Source: Pseudogymnoascus destructans
Lineage: Eukaryota; Ascomycota; Leotiomycetes; Thelebolales; Thelebolaceae
DNA length: 64,000 nt
Assembly (NCBI RefSeq): GCF_001641265.1
Contig: NW_020167532.1
Location: 744,001-808,000 of the forward strand
Direction: 5' to 3'
Of the stretch, positions 22,889 through 33,999 are shown piece by piece. How positions within the stretch are numbered: the first letter of the stretch is position 1; each line of letters opens with the position of its first letter. The translations under genes and the position numbers were made by a program. The notes beneath the pieces were generated by a model that saw only the letters and a list, made by a program, of their open reading frames with translations, searched no databases and was not told the origin of the DNA.

Positions 22889-24313
22889 TTAGACGCCAGC
22901 GTTTGCAAATTTTCTGGCTACCCACGCTCCTCCGTGTTCCTCATACTCCTGCTTTGTAACTGAGAGCTTGCTAAGCAATGCCTCATCGCGTGCCAGGTTT
23001 GCTCCACCTTGCCAGGTGCTTACAATCGGGCTTGGGTTGGTCGGTCGGGCAAGGCGAACCATACACTCAGCAGGTGCAAGTGCCATAATCTCAGCCTGTA
23101 GACGATGTATAAACCCGTCGATATTTGCATTGCCTCCAACAACAACGACGTTTGCCAGAAGCCCAGGCCAAAGCCCAATGGGCAAAACAGAAAGACTTTG
23201 CATCACAACTTGCGCAAGTCCAGGCTGTCGCAGGCCGATATCCATAGGATTGAATAGCAGTTCCGGGACCGTAAATCGTTCATTTCTGAGTGTCAAAACA
23301 TCCTCTGGGTTCTCCACCGCTTTGCCGGCTGCTATCTTCTTCAAGTTGCCTGCCAATTTAGGGTCATGGTCACGGAGGTATCCCTTTGTTATATTGTGGT
23401 AATCTGGTAGAACATAATCTTTTGCTATGCCCCCACCGGTCATGTAGCTTTCCCTCTTTTCGCCTTTAGTTCCTTTCCAAGATAGTTCCAGGTCAGTATT
23501 GAAGTCCTTGGTGACATAGCAAGCTGCCTCTTTAATTTCGTTCATTAGGTATGTTTCGTTTCGCATATCAAATTGTCGAAGGGACAACAGGCGAGTGAGG
23601 TAGTTCGTCATCAGCTTCCCTCCAACATCTAGTCGGCGAATTGCAGATTGTAGTGGACGACCCTGTAGTAACGGTGTGACTGTCGTATGAGAGTAACCAG
23701 AGTCGATGAGAAGAAGGACTTCGGCGGGAGCCACACGTGCCGTAGCATCGCGTGGCGGGGCCTTAAATATAGCCTGTATGTCGTTGTATGCATTAAGAGT
23801 CGGTCCTGTATGTAATGAGCTTCCATTCTAATCTGCAGCAGCTATTCGGAGGGGATAATTCATACCAAGAGCGCGATAATAAGACGCGAAGCCGAATTCC
23901 TCGAAAACCACTTGGTCGCAATTGGTCTGCAGCACCGGCAGGGAATTCGGCGCCTCAGTAAGAATGAGCCCTGTTTCTGATGGATCGCAGTGTAGTTTTG
24001 CTTTCTTATCAAAAAATTCGTGATCCCATATTTCCTTCTGGGCTTCCCAGTTCACGATGTAGCCTTTCTCGACAGGGCGCCTGAAAGCTATGTCGCCGAA
24101 ATCCTTGCATTTCTCTAGCTCTGAGCCAATATAGACTTTTCGTTCGCGATCCCGTGCCATACAATTCGGTATTATATGACACCAATCTTGGGTCACTTCG
24201 ATAGAAGGCGACGAGAAGCCCGCCTTGATGGTGAACGCGCCATTGTCGAGCACCAAGGTTTTGGACGGCGGCGGCGGGCCAGAGGACTTGGTACGGCGAT
24301 GGGTCGGAGCCAT
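22889..24313 (-). CDS. ARP6: Actin-related protein 6 (SWR1/INO80-family complex subunit)
   Basis: Two exons, 24313-23866 and 23805-22889, with a 60-nt intron (GTATGA...CATACAG), giving 454 aa. Arp6 is a nuclear actin-fold subunit of the SWR1 complex that exchanges H2A.Z. Visible actin features are the phosphate-1 loop TLVLDNGAFTIKAGF (19-33), then VFEEFGFASYYRALGPTLNA across the splice, the second phosphate loop LLLIDSGYSHTTVTPLLQGRP, and the C-terminal LANVVVVGGNANIDGF and KQEYEEHGGAWVARKF. The Pro/Ser-rich leader (SSGPPPPSKT) is normal for fungal Arp6. It converges with BPL1, only 12 bp between stops, so the 3' UTRs overlap. It is divergent from the next gene (251 bp). Confidence 0.95.
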
Positions 24314-24564
24314 GCTTGCGGCTATATAAAACTTATAATCTAGCCATATACCATCGCGTGGTCGTCATTGCTAGTGTTGACAAAGGTCTCAGCCAGCTCG
24401 TTGTTTCGTTGTCGAGAAGCTGGATGTTCAAGGTTGGCTTCTCGGGAACGCGGGGGGGTTCCGCTAATATTTTACCAGATCTTATCTGCCCCTCATAACT
24501 TTTGAAATTAAAACTAACACGACAACTACGAGTGCGAGGGCAACCACCCATTTTCTGGATAAAG

Positions 24565-25781
24565 ATGGCGTCAGTTATCCAGAAATCAGAGGAGCCGCTG
24601 CTTGCTCTTAGAAGCACAGTAAAAACTGTATCGGCCCTCCTCGACCAGCTTGAAACGGCAATCAAAGCCTCGCCCGTGACGCAGACGGCCCCCGCCAGCG
24701 ATGTTAACGCCTTATTTCTAGCTCACGATGCAGCCAAACTCATTTGCGCCCATTCGACGAAGCTATCTTTGCTAATAATCAATACTCCTTTCACGCCTTC
24801 CGCCATCGTCAAAGTCCTGCGCGAGCTGGCGGCCGGCCCACTTCCCTCGCTCGGAACTGCCGTTGAATTATGCGGGGCACATATATATTCAGATACAATG
24901 CAAAGGGAGTTACAGTGGAGGGTACGTAAGGTTTTTAGCGAGTTTAGAGTACTCCTCAAGGAGATTCCGCTGGATAGCAAGGTGTTAACGAATGACCAAA
25001 AGAATGGCACCGGGAAAACTGTGGGAAATGGCAGCTTGGCGTCTACGGGCGTGTTATGGCAGGCCTGTGATGATCTAGCGGAGCTGAAGAATTTGGGCAT
25101 TGCGGGTGTGGTTGTGCGGAAGGCTGAGCAGTATCGGGATACCCTCAAAGACGCCATCGAAGAACTACAGGAATGGGGGGATGAGAGCGGTGACGAGGAC
25201 GAAGGCGAAGATGCGAATACAGATGATGAGGCTGATGAAGCTATCCCTAACGCTGCTCAAGACGATATGGACGACTTTTTTGGGTCCACCATGCATATCC
25301 CAAGCGATGACCCCGACAAGATCCGCCCTCGTCTCGAGCTATTGCTGCGGAGGCTGAAGCTGATAGCAGTGATGTTCAGCGCCGTCATCAAGCGGCGATT
25401 CAAGACGCTATCCTCATTGACCTTGTCCGAGTTATCGACAGGAGGTTATCCTTTGACACAGGACAAACTGACGCCGCCGAAACCAGGCAGCGTTATAGCA
25501 CCAGCATACCGTGTAGACGCCAGCGTGGATATCCTCCGAACCCTCACCGAGTTGGCCGACAACCTTGCCACTGCATTTTACGACCTCGACGCTGAGGCAA
25601 TTGATGATGGGATGGACCAGTGCTTTTCAACCAGTCTTAGAGTAACTGAGTTATTATCCCAAGACTGGGCTGGGAAAGATGATGCATTTACCACTTGGGT
25701 GAGTACCGAGAGTTTCAGGATGTTCTGGCCATAGCTAATTTATTCCAGGCCCAAACCTTTAAGACAGAGATGAAGAAATGA
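24565..25781 (+). CDS. GCIP / cyclin-D1-binding protein 1-like
   Basis: Two exons, 24565-25698 and 25749-25781, with a 50-nt intron (GTGAGT...ctaatttattccAG), giving 388 aa. The second exon adds only AQTFKTEMKK and a TGA. The ATG at 24565 (aagATGgcg) is preferred over an upstream in-frame ATG at 24502, which adds 21 residues of basic, unconserved sequence. The protein is mostly helical: SEEPLLALRSTVKTVSALLDQ at the N-terminus, LWQACDDLAELKNLGIAGVV in the middle, an acidic loop (GDESGDEDEGED), then LRRLKLIAVMFSAVIKRR and LADNLATAFYDLD. This order matches the Grap2/cyclin-D-interacting family, whose fungal function is poorly known. Family assignment is moderately sure. Confidence 0.7.
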
Positions 25782-27115
25782 AGCACGGCTTGGATACACT
25801 TAGACAGCGGCACCGTCGAGACAACGGCGTAGCTATTATATTTCGCAGCAAAGCATACGTGCGTCTGCAATTATAGGTGATGATGATATAGTGGAAACTA
25901 TCGTCAGCTTGACTTCTATCTCAACCTCATGTTGGCCCAAGTGACCATGCATAGCTAGGAATTGATGTCCACAGCTCGATTTTTGAGTGACTGGTTACAG
26001 AGTTGCAGAAGACCGCTATGTGATCTGTACAGATAAATTTTGTAGGCGACACCTACAGATACTTCTTAGTATCTCGTCGACATCTATGCCAAAGCCCACG
26101 GGATGTTCAAATCCTCCTCCTGGCCCCTATTTTGGGGAAGACCCAGGTCTCTCCAAGCTAATGCAGTGGAAGATGCAAATGCTCTACGAGAAGGCTGTCT
26201 CATCTCACAAAGAAGATACTGTCGGACCAATTGCAACCGCCACAGGCCCGGCAACGGACTTATATCGCCCCATTACACCATAAGCCTTGAAGGCGAGGTG
26301 ACGAGAAGCAGTGGCGGTGAGAAAGACCGGTGATGTGAAAGCTTCGAGGAAGCTGCGACAGAGCGTGCTTGGTAATCGTTCTTGCCATATTTAAGCTTGA
26401 AAAGCTTCAAGGAAGCTGCTTAGTAATCGTTCTTTCCATATAGGGATTGAAAGTTCTAAGGAAGCTGCGACTGAGCTTGCTTGGTAATCGTTCTTTCCAT
26501 ATTTAAAGGTTATAAAGCTTCTTCAAGAAAGGTACGACGGGCCGCGACGAGAACTGAATCCCGTTCGAGAATGCAGAGTTTCAAATATCAACTGCTCCTA
26601 CCAGTCCGTGCTGCCAGCTATGCGGGTACTCCTCGTCTTAGCTGCTCAGATACTTTAAGGGATCTGTGCTGCGGCGGTGGTGTCTGCCCTCTTCCTGGGA
26701 CCTCTCAATGTGGAAACAGGGCCGGGCGGAGGAGCATCGATAGTCTGCCCAAACAATGATCTTTGACGCAAGTTGTCTGAGATCTGCACTACATAGTGTG
26801 GCTCAATGTTGAGCTTGCTCTAGTCATTGCTGTATGTGTTGCGTGATGCGAGATTCGTGTCGAGGATGCTTCATGTGCCTCACTGCTCACAATCGATATA
26901 CGATTGTTCCGAACAAGTGGAGCCTGGTTTTCAATCCAATATTAATAATACTATGGTACATATTATCTAATATACAATCTATTTATTCCGTTCATATAGT
27001 GGTGTCTGAGGGAAAACCTGCTGTCATAAGGGGCGCCCCCTACCCATACCAGACGTACTATCCTGAATACTATAGCCCAAAATATACGAGTGCTGGGAGG
27101 CGGCTTTGGCACCAC
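25782..27115. other. Intergenic region with a tandem repeat and one short ORF
   Basis: 1.3 kb between two gene 3' ends. A plus-strand ORF starting at ATG 26089 and ending 26283 (65 aa; MPKPTGCSNPPPGPYFGE... ending DLYRPITP) is the only coding candidate and has no recognised family. A three-unit tandem repeat is annotated separately. The rest appears non-coding. Confidence 0.4.
26337..26516. repeat. Three-unit degenerate tandem repeat (~48-64 bp unit)
   Basis: Units start near 26337, 26400 and 26448. Each contains ggaagctg...cttggtaatcgtt followed by ctttccatat (cttgccatat in unit 1). The middle unit lacks about 16 bp. Not part of any transposon seen here. Confidence 0.8.
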
Positions 27116-28364
27116 TCAGTTTAATCCTTTAAACAAAACACTTCGTCGGTCTTTGATATTAACGAGCGTATATTCAGCCAAGCGTGGGTCGCCCCTTTCG
27201 ATTCTCATAGTGGTATATAGCAGGTTCGGCTCTGTCCAAACAGGGCGTAACCCGCGGGCTTCGAGGGTTTCCCACCTATAGTTCACTTAGAACGGTAGCC
27301 AGTAGCCCGAAGGCAAAAAGCACTCACCACTGCAAAAAGTTGTAGGCGGTCATTTCTTCGTGCCCGAAAAGATGTAATTCCACCATTAGTTGACCTATTG
27401 GGAGCTCAAAGCCTTCGCCCTCGGGGAATGCCCGGTCAAGCGAGCTTAATGAGGCAAATTCGGCGTATTCGATGTCCATTTTTAAGATATCACTTTCAGC
27501 CAATAGTCAGTCTCAATCCATGGCATCGGCTCATTGAGGAGAAGAGATCCTGGTTATGGCATGGGAAGATACTCACATATAATCGTGGCCATTCGTCTTC
27601 ATAAGGTCTTGGATAGTATAGAATGGGGGAAATGAAGTGGCATTTGTGACACCTGAAATGCCAGCCTGGGTGAAGTGTGCACGCGCCCTGTGCTCATAGC
27701 TTAATTGCTTGCCAAAATTCGTCACCGAGTAGTCATAGGCCCAAATTTCGCAATTCGTTCGCTCGATCGTCTCGTCTTCTGAACGTAGAGCAGCCTCGTT
27801 AGCATGCAGGGGGGCGCTTTGAGCTGTACTGAGGGGGTTGACTTGCCATAGCTAGACTCGGTCTGAACACCGAAAGAGTAGATGACACAAGGACGAGTGG
27901 CCGGCAGTTCTTCATATTTTGACATCCCACACACCCACTTTCCTCCATCACCCATTCGTCCTATTCTCTCCATCTCGTATGGGCAGCTCCATGAGGCGGG
28001 GGCAAAGTCCCAGATGGAATATGGCGATCCTGGGTATTTCTTTGGGGAATCGGCGGGGAATCTGAATCTCGTCAGTGGATGCTCTGGTGCGTATATGCGA
28101 TTGAGAATGGACATACAATGGCATATTCTCCGGGTATTGCCATTCCGCGAGCAGATTATGTCTCTGCTCTACTGTCTTGCTCCAGATCTTCTCCGCCAAG
28201 CGCATATGACCCCGTAATGACACCCGCGCGACATCGTGGCTGAGGACTGAGGATGTTGAAAGCCAGCTTAGGGATCCGCCAGTTCCATAGCCTGAGAGAA
28301 GTGTTATAACGAAGATAGCGAATGCAACTAGCAGTATAAACCGGAGAGGCCTTGTTGCAAGCAT
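27116..28364 (-). CDS. Membrane-anchored methyltransferase-domain protein (Methyltransf_22/METTL24-like)
   Basis: Five exons: 28364-28117, 28061-27847, 27778-27577, 27492-27328 and 27275-27116. Introns are 55, 68, 84 and 52 nt, giving 329 aa. The N-terminus is a signal anchor (PLRFILLVAFAIFVITLLSG, residues 6-25), suggesting a type II Golgi/ER protein. The lumenal domain has ERIGRMGDGGKWVCGM, CVIYSFGVQTESSYEDETIE, CEIWAYDYSV, the acidic DILKMDIEYAEF and LPIGQLMVELHLFG, then the ending RPVWTEPNLL. These are features of the FkbM-related Methyltransf_22 family; the substrate is unknown. Intron 2 (27846-27779) begins GCAAGT rather than GT and has a good branch site (gctaacg), and splicing there is required to keep the conserved frame. 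A GT-only gene finder would truncate or misjoin the protein. Confidence 0.85.
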
Positions 28365-28897
28365 GACGGGTGATCGCTTGGTGTACCTGGCTAGCTATCT
28401 GTTGCCAAGAGTGCGGGGAGAAGATATTCCAAACGGCGACTGCATAGAGCGAGAAACTGCTTCATGGGTACGATCCGGGGATATTGAGCCAGGAACCAAA
28501 GCAAGAAACTCGCAATTAGAGATGATTCGATGCGCACAAAACAACCATGTCGAATGTCGAATGTCATTTGGAAATACGAGTATTGTTGACTGGCGCCGTA
28601 GGCGCCGGTTTGTAAGCAGCCGCCGGCCGTGAAGCCACGTTAGCACGTGATTGGGCGTTAGTCACATGACCACGGCGCGTAAAACCCAGTAACGGAGGTC
28701 GTGGCCAGACCACTTTACTAACCCCACCAAAATCTAGAGCCAAGAACACCAAACCACCAGCTTCAAAAAATCGAAATTATTCAATCACTACCAGCCTAAT
28801 TCATCTAAATAACTATCATATGGCTCTTGTTCATCTAATTCATCCATTTCCTTAATTTCAACTTTATCTAAGGGTGGTTAGGCTACCTTTTGTAATT
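28365..28897. other. Upstream region of the methyltransferase gene, no other gene seen
   Basis: Contains short inverted GC-rich tracts (tggcgccgtaggcgccgg near 28590) and two TCACATGACC/CACGTGATT-like E-box motifs near 28646-28672. Nothing coding is recognised. Confidence 0.35.
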
Positions 28898-29216
28898 GTA
28901 ACGACACAGGGCACCCAGCTCACAGTAATAGCATATGAGAGTGCGAGTCGGAGGCTAAACGGATGCTATCCTATAGGTCTACTACGAAGGATACAAAAAA
29001 GATGAAGGGGGAACCCCGTTGAGTCTGTTTCCTTAAGTACCCGAAACGGGCCCGACTTATCCCAACCCTAGCCCTGAACCTTCCACCGCAACAGGTCTGC
29101 ATCGACCCTGAACCATACACCCTTACCGTCCCCCACTATAGTGTAACTGGCTATGTGTTCCTCTACTGGTTCAAAACCCCACCGAGTCGGATTCCATGCT
29201 TGTAGTGACCGTAACA
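28898..29216 (+). repeat. Candidate LTR (319 bp), single copy in window
   Basis: Begins TGTAACGACACAGGG and ends GTGACCGTAACA, so it has TG...CA boundaries with short inverted ends (TGTAAC/GTAACA). There is no second copy or target duplication here to confirm it. It lies next to an LTR-A. Confidence 0.3.
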
Positions 29217-29263
29217 GTTGTGAGACAGGTTCTTCGAGTATCTAGGTACGGAGGCATCCTTAC

Positions 29264-30157
29264 AGTAATGGTGGGTGCACCAGATGTGAGAATCTAGCCA
29301 CCCAAGGAAGGGATGATTTTACTAAGACAACACACTGTCTTAGGAAAAAGAGCCAAAGGGTTGTAGCTTAGACTATTCCACAACGCAGCAATCAGGTGTA
29401 TGATATAGTGGAGTGGTTTAGACAAGTTGTAACAAATGTTGAGTCTGAGAACTCAGGGATAAGTCAGAGGTTAGCACCTTACTGACTTTTCAGAAACAAA
29501 GAATAACAAGATCAATGCTTGGAAGCTTGGAAAAGACGTAGAAGTATGTGATAGTCGATTTACTGTATTGTCTGCTTGCCCTTTCTTAAGGAAAGGGCAA
29601 TCCTATTTATGCTAAAGGAGTGTAGTTCTCTTATTTTCCAAGACTTTCCATGACTAACCAGGCTTGGTAACTGTAGTCGACGTAAGAAAATTCCATAGAA
29701 CCATCTCCTAGGTTCCTAGCCTATAGGAAGTGAAAGGAGGTCCAAGGTCAGAGTACCCCTATAGACAAATTATGTCATAACTTAACCAATCTTGTGGGTA
29801 ACTAAAGAGTGATGACGTGTAATGAATCATAGAAGTTCGTAGGAGCTTTTAGAGCTATCGTTCATGCTCCTAGGCCTCTAGTTGGTAGAGATATGTCATG
29901 TGGTAGTATGAGTGATGTCATGTAATGAATTATAGAGGGTTGTAGAGATATGCTATGTGGTCATATCGGCCCAGTAACTAAGGAGCAATGACGTGTAATG
30001 AATCATAGAGGGTTATAGCAATCGTTGAGTAGTATTGCTCTTGTTGTTGGTGTGACAAGCCAAAATATGTATAGTGACTTGTAGGTTTGAGGAGGAGATT
30101 TCTAAGTTTACTCTTGAGTTTGATAGCAAACTGAGTGCAACGAATGTCAGTATGACA
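29264..30157 (-). repeat. LTR-A, minus orientation, 894 bp
   Basis: Full length, from (ag)TAATGGTGGGTGCACC to ACGAATGTCAGTATGACA. The terminal TG at the low-coordinate end is changed to AG. The length equals the solo LTR at 31223-32116, to which it is inverted. Its high-coordinate end abuts the broken RT of the Gypsy relic. No target duplication is visible, so one flank was rearranged. Confidence 0.85.
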
Positions 30158-33100
30158 GTTCTGTGTGTTCTACCAGCGGTTTATAAGAAGCTACTCTACT
30201 ATTATGAAGCCACTGGTAAATCTCACAAAGAAAGGTCAAATATTCGAATGGAACCAAGTTTGCCAGGCAGCCTTTGAGTTGATTAAGAAGACTGTTACAA
30301 AAGCACCCATGCTACAACACTTCGACCGGGACAAAACAGCATATGTGGAAGCAGACGCCTCAGACTATATATCCTCGGGAGTTCTTTCACAGAAGGACAG
30401 CCAAGGAGTACTACACCCCATTGCCTTCTTCTCAAAGAAAATGACACCTGCTGAGTGCAATTACGAGATCTATGACAAGGAGCTACTGGCCATCATTAGA
30501 TGCTTCGAAGCATGGAGACCAGAAGTTGAAGTCACAGCAATGCCAGTACAAGTTTTGTCAGACCACAAGAGTCTTGAATATTTCATGAGCACAAAAAAGC
30601 TTACTAGGCGGCAAGCTCGATGGGCAGAATTCCTCTCACGATACAATTTTCAAATCATATATCGACCTGGCAAGCAGAACGGAAAAGCAGATGCGTTAAC
30701 TCGAAGACCAGGAGATAGACCAGAAGGGAATGAAGAAGATGACTGTCAAAAACAACAGCTTCAAACCCTATTACCCCTTGAGAGACTCCATCCGGATCTC
30801 GCACAGCAGCTAGAACTCAAAAGTCAAGGGCAGGCACAAGATGCTCAACTTACACCAATCCTACCACAAGATCAAAGCATCCATGACCAGATTCAAGCTG
30901 GCAGCTCCAGGATGAATTATGCAAGGATACAATCCGAAGACTACAGAACAACGAGCGAGATAGCCCAAATATAGCCTTAGCACATTGCGAAGAGAGAAAT
31001 GGACTCCTACTCTACCAAAATCAAGTTTGGATCCCAGAAGACGTCCGAGTTAAACTCCTTCATGAGGTTCACGACCAGCCAGCAATGGGACACCCTGGAA
31101 TTGGGAAGCTGATTCGAATCATTAAGAGACAGTACTACTGGCCCCGGATGGACAAGACTATCACTCAATATGTGAGGAATTGCCATACCTGCAAGAGATC
31201 TAAACCAACCTGGGATGCATACTGTCATACTGACATTCGTTGCACTCAGTTTGCTATCAAACTCAAGAGCAAACTTGGAAATCTCCTCCTCAAACCTACA
31301 AGTCACTATACATATTTTGGCTTATCACACCAACAACAAGAGCAATACTACTCAACGATTGCTACAACCATCTATGATTCATTACACGTCATCGCTCCTT
31401 AGTTACTGGGCTGATATTACCACATAGCATATCTCTACAACCCTCTATAATTCATTACATGACATCACTCATACTACCACATGACATATCTCTACCAACT
31501 AGAGGCCTAGGAGCATGAACGATAGCTCTAAAAGCTCCTACGAACTTCTATGATTCATTACACGTCATCGCTCTTTAGTTACCCACAAGATTGGTTAAGT
31601 TATGACATAATTTGTCTATAGGGGTACTCTGACCTTGGACCTCCTTTCACTTCCTATAGGCTACGAACCTAAGAGATGGTTCTATGGGATTCTCTTACGT
31701 CGACTACAGTTACCAAGCCTGGTAAGTCATGGAAAGTCTTGGAAAATGAGAGAACTACACTCCTTTGGCATAAATAGGATTGCCCTTTCCTTAAGAAAGG
31801 GCAAGCAGGCAATACAGTAAATCGACTATCACATACTTCCACGTCTTTTACAAGCTTCCAAGCATTCATCTTGTTACTCCTTGTTTCTGAAAAGTCAGTG
31901 AGGTGTTAACCTCTGACTTACCCCTGAGTTCCCAGACTCAACATTTGTTGCAACTTGTCTGAACCACTTCACTACATCACACACCTGATTGCTGCGTTGT
32001 GGAATAGTCTAAGCTACAACCCTTTGGCTCTGTTTCCTAAGACAGTGTGTTGTCTTAGTAAATTCATCCCTTCCTTGGGTGGCTAGATTCTCACATCTGG
32101 TGCACCCACCATTACACATACAATGGACTCCTACAACCAATTCCAATTGGAAGCCAACCATGGAAGGACATATCACTCGATTTTATTACAGGATTACCAT
32201 TATGTGAAGGCTTTGCAGGTAAAGAAGACACTACAGCAGAAGCTACAGCAAGGTTACTACTCCAGCATGTATGGAAACACCATGGTTTACCAAATTCCAT
32301 CATCTCAGACAGAGGGCCCCAGTTTGTAGCTGCAGTGTGGAAAATCCTCTGCAAAGTTTGGAAAGTTACAATCAAATTGTCTACAGCATTCCACCCAGAA
32401 ATGGACGGGCAAACTGAAAGGTTTAATGCAGAACTAGAGCGATATTTACAGGCTCATGTCAACTATCTCCAAGACAACTGGGTTGAATATCTTTGCATGG
32501 CTGAATTCGCAGCAAATGCCCTTCCATCAGACTCAACAAAAGTTAGCCCATTTTTTGCAAACAAGGGTTTCGAGCCAAGAATGAGCTTTGATATAGAGGA
32601 TAGCACGTTCCAAACTGCCCTTCAAGAACATAAGGACATAGCTCAAAACATGAAAGATATTTGGGAATTCCTACAAGACCAGATCGGCCTCTCCCAAACC
32701 TGAATGGAGCACTTTGCAAATCAAAACAGGAAGCCAGCACCAAGATATAAGATAGGAGACTGAGTCTGGCTTTCTACTCGGAATATCAAAACCCAACGAC
32801 CCTCAAAGAAACTTGACCATAAGCAAGTTGGTCCATTTCAAATCCTTGAGCGAATTGGGAATGTTGCATACCGACTCCAGCTACCACCAAGCATGAAGAT
32901 ACACCCTGTGTTTCATAACAACCTCTTACGACTTGACTCAGATGATGCTTTACAAGGCCAGCACCATGAACCACCCCTGCCAATCATTATAGAAGATGAA
33001 CTTGAATGGGAAGTTGAAGAAATCCTAGATTCTAAACTCCTACGGAAGAAGCTGTTCTATATGGCAGCATGGAAGAACCACCCACTAGACAACACTTGGT

Positions 33101-33486
33101 ATCCTGCTACAAACTTCAACAATGCACCTGAACTCACACAAGCTTTCCACCGAAAATACCCGCAGAAGCCACAATGATCTTACTCTTAATCAAAACCATA
33201 TCAAAAGGATAATGAGGATAACGACAATGAGGATAGTGAAGATGACGAGGACGAGGATGTGCAACCTCCAATACGACGAAAGCAGCGCCGCAGAGAGTCT
33301 GACGTGACTGAAAACGCCACCCGCAAGAAGGTCCACACGCGCTCGTCCACCATAGCCCAAGCCCAGACCTGCACTACTCGAGGTCCTACAGTTTCTCGGA
33401 GTTCACCAGACGATGCGGAGTCAATTCTAGGCGCGGAATACCAAGAATATCCTCTTCAGGGCTTTCTCAAGTGTGTGAGGATCTGA
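30158..33486 (+). pseudogene. Ty3/Gypsy pol relic (RT end, RNase H, integrase, chromodomain)
   Basis: Sister of the 3.2-5.8 kb element but on the plus strand. It starts inside RT at CVFYQRFIRSYSTIMKPLV and continues with RNase H (YVEADASDYISSGVLSQ, YDKELLAII, QVLSDHKSLEYF, KADALTRR). The integrase zinc finger follows (GHPGIGKLIRII...CHTCKRSK), then a solo LTR at 31223-32116, then the integrase core (SDRGPQFVA, DGQTERFNAELERYL) and a chromodomain (LEWEVEEILDSKL...AAWKNHPLDNTW, to 33177). A further acidic/basic tail (DNEDSEDDEDED...IRRKQRRRESD) extends to 33486. Stops at about 32701 and 32761 and after 30974 show decay. The 5' half, including protease and most of RT, is missing at the LTR-A junction. 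Confidence 0.88.
31223..32116 (+). repeat. Solo LTR-A inserted in the integrase, TSD CATAC
   Basis: 894 bp, TGTCATACTGACATTCG...CACCCACCATTACA. It is flanked by CATAC at 31218-31222 and 32117-32121. Removing the LTR and one CATAC joins DAY to NGLLQP, exactly the integrase sequence of the sister copy near 4,350 (RDAYNGLLQP). This proves insertion into the relic followed by LTR-LTR recombination. Confidence 0.95.
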
Positions 33487-33515
33487 CGAGAGACAACTTT
33501 CAGGAGATCAATCTT

Positions 33516-33531
33516 ACTAGGGGGGGGTTAG
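33516..33531 (+). other. Polypurine tract before LTR-E
   Basis: actagggggggggttag-type purine run touching the LTR start, equivalent to 3171-3189 on the minus strand. Confidence 0.55.
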
Positions 33532-33801
33532 TGTTACGATTACAGCTCACAGCTTGTTACGGTTGTTATGGTTGTTGCAGTTGTTACAGTTGTTACGGTT
33601 GTTACAGTTATTACGGTTATTACAGTTGTTATGGGGATTACAGGTGTAGCCTTAGCCACAAGGTTACAACCGCTAAGCAGACAACTGTATGTTATGAGGA
33701 ATAGCCTCACCTTCCTTCCTTCTACTTCTTCTTCTCTCTTTAGATTCAATCTAGATTACTTTTCCTGGACTGGCATCATGACCTCTATGACCATCGTAAC
33801 A
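33532..33801 (+). repeat. LTR-E (270 bp) with internal 9-bp minisatellite
   Basis: Starts TGTTACGATTACAGC and ends GACCATCGTAACA, with inverted ends TGTTACGAT/ATCGTAACA. From about 33552 to 33635 it carries some nine copies of a 9-bp unit (ttgttacgg with variants ttacagt, ttatgg). Placed just after a polypurine tract, it is the 3' LTR of the 30-33 kb Gypsy relic. It shares its first nine bases with LTR-D. Confidence 0.7.
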
Positions 33802-33999
33802 GGGGCCACTGGCAGCGTGCTTTCCAGGTCAGATGGCTGCGGCTGCTGCCATCTAAGGCTATTCGGAAAGCCAAACGAAGAAATAGGGGGGCCCTGGGGT
33901 ATATTCGGTAGATTCAAAGGCTGGATAGGAGGCATATTGGCCTGGAATGTTGACTGGAATGTTGAATAGGGGGTATTCATACTGTAATTATTATATATA

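Noticed and set aside
28898..29263. Reading this stretch as the missing 5' RT of the 30-33 kb Gypsy relic
   Set aside because: Translation in all frames shows no RT motifs; it fits better as a separate LTR-like sequence.
33540..33749. Short ORFs of Val-Thr or Tyr-Gly-Cys repeats
   Set aside because: Direct translation of the 9-bp minisatellite in LTR-E; not proteins.
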